Below are positions 7,859 through 15,261 of a stretch of DNA of 64,000 bases, piece by piece. The stretch comes from Actinoplanes campanulatus (GTDB lineage Bacteria; Actinomycetota; Actinomycetes; Mycobacteriales; Micromonosporaceae): NCBI RefSeq assembly GCF_014647795.1, contig NZ_BMPW01000007.1, positions 1 through 64,000 of the forward strand, in the 5' to 3' direction. Each line of letters opens with the position of its first letter. Position 1 is the stretch's first letter. Both the position numbers and the translations under genes were made by a program. Below the pieces are notes generated by a model. That model was not told the DNA's origin. It worked only from the letters and a program-made list of their open reading frames with translations, and did not search any database.

Positions 7859-8571
7859 GTCGCCGCCCTACGGCCGCGCAGCCCGAAGTAGGCCTCGGTG
7901 ACCTGCTCGCGGGTGACGTCGCCGGTCGCGGCGGACAGCGCGATCCGGCCCTCCAGCAGGCAGATCACCCGCCCGGCCACGTCCAGCGCCCGGGACAGGT
8001 CCTGTTCGACAAGCAGCAGCGTGGGTCTGGAGTCCAGGGTGGTGAGGGTCTCGTAGACGGCGTCGACGGCGACCGGGGACAGCCCGAGCGACACCTCGTC
8101 GATGAGCAGCAGCCGCGGGTTGGTGAGCAGCGCCCGGGCGATGGCGGTGAGCTGCTGCTGCCCGCCGGAGAGCTCCGACGCCCGCCGGTCCCGCAGGCCG
8201 GCGAGCACGGTGAACGTGTCGTAGACGCGGGTCAGGCTCCAGGGCCCCTCGCGGGCCCGCCGGGCGGCGACGGCCAGGTTCTCCGCCACCGTCATGCCGG
8301 GGAACAGCCGTCGGCCCTCGGGCACCAGGGCCAGGCCGAGAGCGACCCGCTCGTGCGCCGGCCGGGCGGTGATGTCCGTGCCGTCGAGCAGGATGCGGCC
8401 ACCCGCCGCCGGGTGCGCGCCGGCGATCGTACGCAGGAGGGTTGATTTTCCGGCGCCGTTCGCCCCGACCAGGGCGAGCGTCTCACCCTCCGCGATTTTC
8501 AAAGACATCTCCGGTACGGCGGTGAGCAGCCCGTGGCGTGCCGTGACCGACTCCAGCGACAGCAGGGTCAT
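7855..8571 (-). CDS. livF: branched-chain-type ABC transporter ATPase (LivF-like)
   Basis: The 238-residue ATPase has Walker A GANGAGKST (residues about 35-43), signature LSGGQQQL and Walker B LLLIDEVSLGL, with LivF-type ending. It hydrolyses ATP to energise LivHM together with LivG. The ATG at 8571 overlaps the livG stop (8568) by 4 bp. Confidence 0.9.
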   Translation of the reverse strand: MTLLSLESVTARHGLLTAVPEMSLKIAEGETLALVGANGAGKSTLLRTIAGAHPAAGGRILLDGTDITARPAHERVALGLALVPEGRRLFPGMTVAENLAVAARRAREGPWSLTRVYDTFTVLAGLRDRRASELSGGQQQLTAIARALLTNPRLLLIDEVSLGLSPVAVDAVYETLTTLDSRPTLLLVEQDLSRALDVAGRVICLLEGRIALSAATGDVTREQVTEAYFGLRGRRAAT

Positions 8572-9326
8572 GATCGTGCCTTTCCGAGGTAGGCGTCGAC
8601 CACGACGGCGTCGCTGAGCACCGCCGACGGCTCTCCGTCGGCGATCACCCGGCCCGCGTCCATGCAGATGAGCCGGTTCACGACCTGGAGCAGGACGTGC
8701 ACGATGTGCTCGATCCAGACCACGGTGACGCCGCCGGCGTTCAGCTCGCGGATGGTGGCGACCAGTTCGGCGGCCTCGGCGTCGGTGAGGCCGGCGCCGA
8801 TCTCGTCGAGCAGCAGCACCCGTGGCCGGGTGGCGACCGCGCGGGCCATCTCGAGGCGTTTGCGGTGCAGCAGGCCGAGCGTGTCGGCCCGCCGGTTCGC
8901 GAGGTCGAGCAGTTCGCAGCGGCGTAGCACCTCGATGCTGTGCCGGTGTGCCTCCCGGTGCCGGAGCCCGGCCCCGTAGGTGGCGCCGACCAGGACGTTC
9001 TCCAGGACGGTCATGCCACCGAAGGGGCGCGGGATCTGGTGTGCCCGGCCCACGCCCCGGCGACAGCGGATCTGCGGGCCGGAGCGGGTGACGTCGGCGC
9101 CGTCCAGCCGTACCGTGCCGGAGTCCGGGGTGACCGATCCGGCGAGCACGTTGAGCAGGGTGGTCTTGCCGGCCCCGTTCGGCCCGACGATGCCGATCGC
9201 CTCACCGTCGGCGGCGGTGAAGCCGACATCGTCGAGCACGTGCAGCCGGCCGTACCGTTTGTGCAGGTGCTCGCCGTCGAGCACGGTGTCGCCAGGGAAC
9301 ACGGTGTCGCCAGGGAACACCGTCAC
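8568..9326 (-). CDS. livG: branched-chain-type ABC transporter ATPase (LivG-like)
   Basis: The ATPase, 252 residues from the GTG at 9326, has Walker A GPNGAGKTT and Walker B VLLLDEIGAGL. The normal signature LSxGxxK region reads LGLLHRKRLEMARA, that is, the usual Gly-Gln/Gly-Gln-Gln motif is replaced by LLHRKRLE, as in many LivG proteins. The GTG at 9326 overlaps the stop of the substrate-binding gene (GTGA), but three further in-frame GTG codons (9320, 9302, 9284) lie in a tandem 18-bp duplication. The last one gives the N-terminus most like other LivG proteins (VLDGEHLHKRYG). Start is therefore uncertain by up to 14 codons. Confidence 0.87.
   Translation of the reverse strand: MTVFPGDTVFPGDTVLDGEHLHKRYGRLHVLDDVGFTAADGEAIGIVGPNGAGKTTLLNVLAGSVTPDSGTVRLDGADVTRSGPQIRCRRGVGRAHQIPRPFGGMTVLENVLVGATYGAGLRHREAHRHSIEVLRRCELLDLANRRADTLGLLHRKRLEMARAVATRPRVLLLDEIGAGLTDAEAAELVATIRELNAGGVTVVWIEHIVHVLLQVVNRLICMDAGRVIADGEPSAVLSDAVVVDAYLGKARS
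9283..9318 (-). repeat. 18-bp tandem duplication at the livG start
   Basis: Two perfect, adjacent copies of an 18-bp unit (9283-9300 and 9301-9318) add a second VFPGDT hexapeptide in frame at the N-terminus of LivG. Each copy contributes a GTG codon, so copy number changes the choice of possible starts. Confidence 0.9.
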
Positions 9327-10629
9327 GTGAGGGTTCCGAACCGCTTGAGCTGCCCGGCGACCGGGACGTTGGGGTCGGAGGAGTTCTCGCAGAGCACGAA
9401 GTCGAGCGGGTAGGCGCCGCTGCCGGGCACCCACTGGCCGCCGAGGATCGGGGTGGAGACCACGTTCCGGTTCGGTCCGGCGCCCCACTTGAGCCGGCCG
9501 ACCGGGGTCTCCACCTCCAGCGTCGCGATGGCGGCGGCGACCGCGTCGCGATCCCGCGGCGTGCCGGCGGCGGTCAGCGCGGCGGCCGCCACGTCGAACA
9601 GCGCGAGGCTGGGCCCGAGCTGCTGGGTCCACTGCTTGCCGGCGGCCTGCTGGTAGCCGTCGCCGAGGGCCTGCGAGCTGACGCCGGTGAGCGACGAGGT
9701 GTACGGGTAGGTCGGTGTCCAGTAGGCGGCGCTGGCCACCCGGCGCCGATGTCGCCGAGCGCCTCCACCTGGGACGGGAACAGCCCGGTCTTGGCGGCCT
9801 GCGCGATCTTCGGCCGGAAGCCCTGCTGGGCGGCCTGCCGCCAGAACGTCGCGAAGTCCGACGGGATCGGGAACGTGGAGAAGATCTCGCAGCCCTCGGC
9901 CTTGAACTTCGCGATCTGCGCCGAGTAGTCGTTGCTGCCGTTGGTGTAGGCGCCCGGGTCGACGATCGTGTAGCCGGACTTCTCCAGCATCGGGCCGAGC
10001 GAGGCGCGGATGGCGTTGCCGTCGCTGTCGTTGGGCCACATGACGGCGACCTTCTTGTTCGTCTCCACCTGCGGCCACAGGTGGGTGTAGGCGCTGTGGA
10101 ACTGCTCGACGCCGAAGCAGAAGTGGAACGTGTACTTGTAGGCGTCGGTCTGGTCGGGTTCGGCGCCGCGGCCGAAGTACCAGGCCTGCCACGGCACGAC
10201 GGTGGAGATGCAGGGGACGCCGGCCGCCTCGCACGCGTCGGAGACCGGGTTGACCGTCTCCGGGGTGGAGGTGGTGAGCATCAGGTCCACGCCGTCGCTG
10301 TTGATCAGGTCGTTGGCGACCTGGGCGGAACGCTGCGGGTTGGACTGGCTGTCCTTGTCGACGACCACGACCTCGTACCTGGTGCCGCCGATGGTGAGGC
10401 CTTCGGCGAGTTTCTTGCGGGCCAGTTCGAGGACGTACGAGTCGGGCTCGCCGAAACTGGCGGCCGGCCCGGTCCGGGGGCTGACGAAACCGATCTTCAA
10501 AGTGTCCGATCCGCCGGGCTGCTCCGCGCCCTTGCAGGCCCCGAGGGCGAGCCCGGCGGTGCCGAGCCCGATTCCCTGGAGCAGCCGGCGGCGGGTGAAG
10601 GTTCCGAATGATGACGGGGGCGTTTCCAC
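9323..10629 (-). pseudogene. livK: ABC transporter substrate-binding lipoprotein (LivK-like), frameshifted
   Basis: Codons from the ATG at 10629 give a Tat-type leader (TRRRLLQGIGLG) with lipobox LGAC, then a type I periplasmic-binding fold (LKIGFVSPRTGPAASFGEPD ... VVVDKDSQSNP ... ALGDIGAG). The frame then breaks near 9739-9741. The normal continuation, GVASAAYWTPTYPYTSSLTG through to the stop at 9323, lies in the next frame. One extra G in the coding-strand GGG run restores a continuous protein of about 435 residues of normal family length. The rest of the operon is intact, so this is either a homopolymer sequencing error or a fresh inactivating mutation. The protein would capture the solute for LivHMGF. 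Confidence 0.85.
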
Positions 10630-10693
10630 GGTGACCTCCCGCGAGAAGTGGTGGCGGAAAGGTAAGGCGGGTCACACCAGCGGTCAACACAGC

Positions 10694-10710
10694 GTTTCAA
10701 CAGTTCGAAC
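10694..10710. promoter_or_regulatory. candidate IclR operator
   Basis: GTTTCAA-CAG-TTCGAAC is an imperfect 7-3-7 inverted repeat (5 of 7 paired positions) just upstream of the iclR-like start (10730) in the 100-bp gap to the divergent substrate-binding gene. IclR-family regulators usually bind such palindromes in the shared promoter. Position-based inference. Confidence 0.35.
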
Positions 10711-10729
10711 GGCGAGGTTAGGCTGCGCC

Positions 10730-11539
10730 ATGCCCATCGACGATGAAGCCGGCAGTGGGGCCGCGTTCTCCCAGTCCCTGGAACGCGGCCTGTTGATCCT
10801 GTCCTCGTTCAGCGAGACCCGGCCGGTGCTGGGGATCGCCGACATCTCCCGTGCCGTGACGCTGAACAAGAGCACCACCCACCGGTACGTGGCGACCCTG
10901 GCCCGGCTCGGCTACCTGCAACAGGACCCGGAGACGAAGAAGTACTCGCTCGGGCCGAAGGTGGTCGACCTGGGCTTCGCGGCGCTCAACTCGCTGGAGA
11001 TCAACCGGGTGGCGGCGCCCTGCCTGCAGAGCCTCGCCGACGAGACCGGGTACACGGTGAGCATGGCGGTGCTGGACGGGCCGGACGTGGTCTACGTGGA
11101 GCGCCGCCGCAGCGGCCGGGCCACCAGCGCGTTCGCCATCTCGCTGAACCTGCACGTCGGGTCGCGGCTGCCGGCGTACTGCACGTCGATGGGCAAGGTG
11201 CTGCTCGCCCACCAGGAACCGGCCGTGCTGCGGGCGCTGCTCGACCGGACCGACTTCGCCCGCCGCGGCCCGAAGACGCTGACCAACCGGGAGCAGCTGA
11301 CGGCGGCGCTCGCGAAGATCCGGCAGACCGGGGTGGCGGCCAACGACGAGGAGCTGGCGGCCGGGTTGCGCTCGGTGGCGGCGCCGGTGCGGGACCGGAC
11401 CGGGCGGGTGATCGCGGCGATCAACATCGCGGTGCACCTGACGGTGTGGGCGACCACGGCGGACACCGTGGTGGCCCGGCTGGAACGCCCGCTGCGGCAC
11501 ACCGCCGCCGAGATCTCCACTCGGCTGGGCTACCGGTAG
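10730..11539 (+). CDS. IclR-family transcriptional regulator
   Basis: The 269-residue protein has an N-terminal winged helix (SLERGLLILSSF ... GIADISRAVTLNKSTTHRYVATL, residues about 13-65) and a C-terminal IclR effector domain (DGPDVVYVERRRS, YCTSMGKVLLA, VAANDEELAAGLRSVAAPV). The ATG at 10730 is chosen because the longer frame is antisense to the substrate-binding gene. PcaR/PobR-type IclR proteins control aromatic catabolism, and this one lies between the divergent ABC importer operon and an aldehyde dehydrogenase, so it probably regulates both. The inducer is not known. Confidence 0.88.
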   Translation: MPIDDEAGSGAAFSQSLERGLLILSSFSETRPVLGIADISRAVTLNKSTTHRYVATLARLGYLQQDPETKKYSLGPKVVDLGFAALNSLEINRVAAPCLQSLADETGYTVSMAVLDGPDVVYVERRRSGRATSAFAISLNLHVGSRLPAYCTSMGKVLLAHQEPAVLRALLDRTDFARRGPKTLTNREQLTAALAKIRQTGVAANDEELAAGLRSVAAPVRDRTGRVIAAINIAVHLTVWATTADTVVARLERPLRHTAAEISTRLGYR

Positions 11540-11651
11540 GTCGCGTTTCACTTTCCGCGCGCGCGTTCGGATGGATGGAACGGTCCGTTGATCTGCCGGA
11601 AACACGGGCATACCGTCAGCGCACCCGTGCACCCCCTGGAGGCGACCGCCC

Positions 11652-13112
11652 ATGTTTCTCGACGACAAGCTCTGGACCGGCAACATCTTCATCGGCGGCG
11701 AGTGGCGGCCGGGGCGGGGCGGCGCGTACGACGTGACCGAACCCGCCACCGGCGCGGTGCTCGGCCGGATCGGGCGGGCCACCGCCGAGGACGTGACCGA
11801 GGCCGCCCGCAGCGCCGCCGAGGCCCAGCGCGCCTGGGCCGCCACCCCGCACACCCGGCGCGCCGCCGTGCTGCGCCGCGCCGCCCAGCTGTGGACCGAG
11901 CACGGTGAGGAGATCGCCGGCTGGAACGTCCGCGAGGTGGGCGCGATCGGCGCCATGGCCGGGTTCGCGCTGCACGTCGCCGAGCAGGAGTGCTATGAGG
12001 CGGCGTCGCTGCCCGCCCGGCCGTACGGCGAGCTGCTGCCCAGCGAGGAGCCGCGGCTGTCGATGGCCCGGCGGGTCCCGGCCGGGGTGGTGGCGGTGAT
12101 CGCGCCGTTCAACGTGCCGATCATCCTGGCCATCCGGTCGGTCGCCCCGGCCCTGGCGCTCGGCAACGCCGTCCTGCTCAAACCGGACCCGCGGACCGCG
12201 GTGACCGGCGGTGTGACGCTGGCCCGGATCTTCGAGGAGGCCGGGCTGCCGCCGGGCGTGCTCCAGATGTTGCCGGGCGCCGCCGACGTCGGCGAGGCCC
12301 TGGTCACCGACGGAGACGTCCGGGTCATCTCGTTCACCGGCTCGACCGCGGCCGGCCGCCGGGTGGGCGCCCTGGCCGGTGAGCACCTGAAGCGGGCCCA
12401 CCTTGAGCTGGGCGGCAACTCGGCGCTGATCGTGCTGGACGACGCGGACGTCGACAAGGCGGTCGCGGCGGCGTCCTTCGGCTCCTGGTTCCACCAGGGC
12501 CAGATCTGCATGACCACCGGGCGGCACCTGGTGCACGAGCGGCTGTACGACGACTTCGTGGAGCGGCTGGCGGCCAAGGCGGCGGCCCTGCCGGTCGGCG
12601 ACCCGGCCCGCGAGCAGGTGGTGCTCGGCCCGGTCATCGACGCCGGGCAGCGCGACAAGATCCACGCGGTGGTGACCCGGTCGGCGGACGCCGGGGCCCG
12701 GGTGGCGGCCGGCGGCACCTACCGGGACCTGTTCTACGCGCCCACGGTGCTGGCCGACGTCTCCGGCGACACGCCCGCATTCCGGGAGGAGATCTTCGGT
12801 CCGGTGGCCCCGATCGTCCGGTTCTCGAGCGCCGACGAGGCGGTCCGGCTCGCCACCGCGAGTGAGTACGGGCTGTCCCTCGGCATCGTCACCCGGGACG
12901 TGATGCACGGCCTGGCGCTGGCCGACCGGATTCCGACCGGCATCGTGCACATCAACGACCAGACCGTGAGCGACGAGGCGAACAGCCCGTTCGGTGGGGT
13001 CGCCGCGTCCGGGACCGGGTCGCGGTTCGGTGGCGCGGCGGCGAACGTGGAGGCGTTCACCGAGACGCGCTGGGTGACTGTGCGTGACGAGCCCCCGGGC
13101 TACCCGTTCTGA
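11652..13112 (+). CDS. aldehyde dehydrogenase (benzaldehyde dehydrogenase/XylC-type)
   Basis: A 486-residue ALDH with IGGEWRPG at the N-terminus, cofactor motif SFTGSTAAG, the general-base Glu in HLELGGNSALIVLDDAD and the catalytic Cys in HQGQICMTTGR. QGQICM and LELGGNS are characteristic of XylC/benzaldehyde and vanillin dehydrogenases. A strong GGAGG ribosome site precedes the ATG. It is downstream of the IclR regulator in the same orientation, 112 bp away. Together with the Gln-substituted paralogue at 4547-6016 it brackets the importer operon, pointing to a pathway that produces aldehydes. Aromatic specificity is inferred from family resemblance. Confidence 0.88.
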   Translation: MFLDDKLWTGNIFIGGEWRPGRGGAYDVTEPATGAVLGRIGRATAEDVTEAARSAAEAQRAWAATPHTRRAAVLRRAAQLWTEHGEEIAGWNVREVGAIGAMAGFALHVAEQECYEAASLPARPYGELLPSEEPRLSMARRVPAGVVAVIAPFNVPIILAIRSVAPALALGNAVLLKPDPRTAVTGGVTLARIFEEAGLPPGVLQMLPGAADVGEALVTDGDVRVISFTGSTAAGRRVGALAGEHLKRAHLELGGNSALIVLDDADVDKAVAAASFGSWFHQGQICMTTGRHLVHERLYDDFVERLAAKAAALPVGDPAREQVVLGPVIDAGQRDKIHAVVTRSADAGARVAAGGTYRDLFYAPTVLADVSGDTPAFREEIFGPVAPIVRFSSADEAVRLATASEYGLSLGIVTRDVMHGLALADRIPTGIVHINDQTVSDEANSPFGGVAASGTGSRFGGAAANVEAFTETRWVTVRDEPPGYPF

Positions 13113-14055
13113 CGAAAGTTGTTTCCGCGCCGTTACAGGCACTCCGGGAGCCTTGCGTTAAATGCACGTTCATCAATAATGAGCGCCATGACTCGAGCCG
13201 AGGCGATACCGGTTGCCGGATCCCGGAGCACGACCGAGCCCCCCGAAGGCCGCATGCCGGTGGCACCCCCGCCGGCCCTCGGCCGGGCCCCGACGTCCCA
13301 GGTCACCGCGCCGGCCCGGCCGGCGGGTGGCGGTCCCCCGGCGGTCCGGCCGACGGTGCGCCTGCGCCCGCCGGCCCCCGCTCCTCCCCCGTACCGCGGC
13401 CGGGCGGCCGTGATACCGCGCCGCGGCGACACCCCCCTTCCGGAGATCCGTACCCCGGGCGGCTCGGTGACCCGCCGTACCCGCGGCCATCGTGGCGCGG
13501 TCACCGCCCGCAGACTGGTCGGCCTGTGAGCGCCACGACCCGGGCGCCCGGGCCACCAGCGGCGGCGACCCGGACCGCGCGGCGCGACCGGGACCACGCC
13601 GAACAATCGGACACTCACCCACGTGCGGTGACGGGGGAAGCACGACGAACCCGCCGGGGCACGTCACGGCGGACGACGGAACGCCTGCTGCTGGCGATCG
13701 CGCACCGGGGCCTGCCGTCCCGGGCGGCGCCGGACCGGCCGCCACCATCGGGACGACGACGGCGACCGGTCTACGCCGACCCGGCGACCCGGAGCCACGA
13801 GTGTGCCGCCGGGCCTACGGGAACGGCCGAGCGGACAACCGCACCGGCGGGTACGGGTAGCCGTACCGAAGAAATGGCAGGCGCCGGAACGCCTGGCCGG
13901 ACCGACCGCCGTCCGCCGGATGTGGCGCACGCGGGACGTCCACCACCGGGGCCGGCCAGGCCGGAACGGGGGAATGGGAACCTGTTCAGGGTATGAGGGA
14001 AGCACCCGGCCATCGCCGGGTGGCCGCACCCGCTGAATGAGGGGAACCACTCTCC
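13113..14055. other. 943-bp stretch with only doubtful Pro/Arg-rich ORFs
   Basis: No recognised gene lies between the aldehyde dehydrogenase and the aldo/keto reductase. The plus strand holds two consecutive low-complexity ORFs joined by a GTGA overlap at 13526-13529, the first listed separately. The second (13526-13996, 156 residues) is Arg/Pro/Thr/Ala-rich with a poorer GC3 pattern and no domain. A good purine-rich site lies just before the reductase ATG at 14056. Confidence 0.5.
13179..13529 (+). CDS. hypothetical Pro/Ala/Arg-rich small protein
   Basis: A 116-residue ORF from ATG 13179 (MSAMTRAEAIPV) has no recognisable domain. It is rich in Pro, Ala and Arg, with a central VRLRPPAPAPPPYRGRAAV segment. 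About four fifths of its third codon positions are G or C, below the real genes nearby but above random frames. Its stop overlaps a GTG that opens a second low-complexity ORF. It could be an intrinsically disordered protein, a decayed gene or chance. I do not recognise it. Confidence 0.25.
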   Translation: MSAMTRAEAIPVAGSRSTTEPPEGRMPVAPPPALGRAPTSQVTAPARPAGGGPPAVRPTVRLRPPAPAPPPYRGRAAVIPRRGDTPLPEIRTPGGSVTRRTRGHRGAVTARRLVGL

Positions 14056-14883
14056 ATGGGCCAAACGCCTGTCATCACGCTCAACAACGGCGTCACGATT
14101 CCGCAGATCGGCTACGGCGTCTTCCAGATCCCGGAGGCGGAGACCGCCTCCGCCGTCACCACGGCGCTGCAGGCCGGCTACCGCAGCATCGACACGGCGG
14201 CGATCTACCACAACGAGTCCGGCGTCGGCGCCGCGCTGAAGGCGGCCGGGGTACCGCGGGACGAGCTGTTCGTCACCACCAAGGTCTGGAACACCGATCA
14301 GGGGTACGACGAGACGCTGCGCGCCTTCGACGCCAGCCTGGCCCGGCTCGAGCTGGACCGCCTCGACCTGTACCTGATCCACTGGCCCACCCCGAAGCGG
14401 GGGAGGTTCCCGGACACCTGGCGGGCGCTGGAGACGCTGCTCGCCGACGGCCGGGTCCGGGCCATCGGTGTCTCCAACTTCCTGCCCGAGCATCTGCGGG
14501 CCGTGGCCGGCCTGGGCGGCACGGTGCCCGCGGTGAACCAGATCGAGCTGCACCCGCAGCTGCAACAGCGGGAGGCGCAGGCCGCGAACGCCGAGCTCGG
14601 TGTCGCGACCGAGGCGTGGAGCCCGCTGGCGCAGGCCGGGGTGCTCGGCGACCCGGCCATCACCCGGATCGCCACCGCCCACGACCGCACCGCGGCGCAG
14701 GTGGTGCTCCGCTGGCACGTGCAGCAGGGCCGGATCGTGATCCCGAAGTCGGTCACCCCGGCGCGGATCCGGGAGAACCTGGCGATCTTCGACTTCGAGC
14801 TGACCGCGGACGAGATCGCCGCGATCGACGCGCTGGAGTGCGACGGCCGCACCGGGCCCCACCCGGACCACTTCAACAGCTGA
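14056..14883 (+). CDS. aldo/keto reductase (AKR5, 2,5-diketogluconate reductase type)
   Basis: The 275-residue TIM-barrel oxidoreductase has the AKR signatures GYRSIDTAAIYHNE (catalytic Asp and Tyr), TTKVWN (catalytic Lys), LIHWPTPK (catalytic His) and IGVSNFLPEHL, plus the C-terminal NADPH-binding IPKSVTPARIREN. It reduces carbonyls such as diketogluconate, methylglyoxal or other aldehydes with NADPH. AGGGGAACC sits upstream of the ATG. It stands alone and is followed at once by a strong hairpin terminator. The physiological substrate cannot be told. Confidence 0.9.
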   Translation: MGQTPVITLNNGVTIPQIGYGVFQIPEAETASAVTTALQAGYRSIDTAAIYHNESGVGAALKAAGVPRDELFVTTKVWNTDQGYDETLRAFDASLARLELDRLDLYLIHWPTPKRGRFPDTWRALETLLADGRVRAIGVSNFLPEHLRAVAGLGGTVPAVNQIELHPQLQQREAQAANAELGVATEAWSPLAQAGVLGDPAITRIATAHDRTAAQVVLRWHVQQGRIVIPKSVTPARIRENLAIFDFELTADEIAAIDALECDGRTGPHPDHFNS

Positions 14884-14886
14884 GAG

Positions 14887-14914
14887 GACGCGGCCCGTCA
14901 TGGCGGGCCGCGTC
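14887..14914 (+). terminator. hairpin terminator after the aldo/keto reductase
   Basis: Perfect 11-bp inverted repeat GACGCGGCCCG (14887-14897) and CGGGCCGCGTC (14904-14914) with a 6-nt loop, starting 4 nt after the reductase stop. No T tract follows. Confidence 0.75.
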
Positions 14915-14988
14915 ACAGCCACCGCCGAGCGAGTTCACAGGAATCCGCCGCATAGTGGGTGGTACGTTCCCCTCACACGGAGGTTCTG

Positions 14989-15261
14989 ATGGGTCTTCTC
15001 GGTCTGGTCAGCTTCGCGCTGCTGCTGGTCCAGCTGGTGCTGGTGGCTCGGGTGATCCTGGACTGGAGCGTGACCCTGGCCGGTCCCGCGGTGCCGGGCT
15101 CCTTCCGGTCGAAGGCCCTGGACGTCGTCTACACGATCACCGAGCCGATCCTGGCCCCGGTGCGCCGGATCATCCCGCCGCTGCGGGCCGGTGGCGTCTC
15201 GATCGACCTGGCGTTCATCGTGCTGTTCCTGGGGATCAGCGTCATCCGCTCGTTCCTCTGA
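14989..15261 (+). CDS. YggT-family membrane protein
   Basis: A 90-residue integral membrane protein with two hydrophobic helices (residues about 3-25 and 68-88) separated by the YggT-family loop VVYTITEPILAPVRRIIPPL. The family is small, widespread and often near cell-division or osmotic-stress genes. The ATG at 14989 has a CGGAGG site 7 nt upstream; the longer frame from 14959 adds a non-hydrophobic leader and is rejected. Its 3' end overlaps the convergent membrane-protein gene by 20 bp. Exact role unknown. Confidence 0.85.
   Translation: MGLLGLVSFALLLVQLVLVARVILDWSVTLAGPAVPGSFRSKALDVVYTITEPILAPVRRIIPPLRAGGVSIDLAFIVLFLGISVIRSFL

Noticed and set aside
13133-13618. 161-residue minus-strand ORF in the 13-kb gap
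   Set aside because: Low-complexity mirror of the Pro/Arg-rich plus frames, with no ribosome site.
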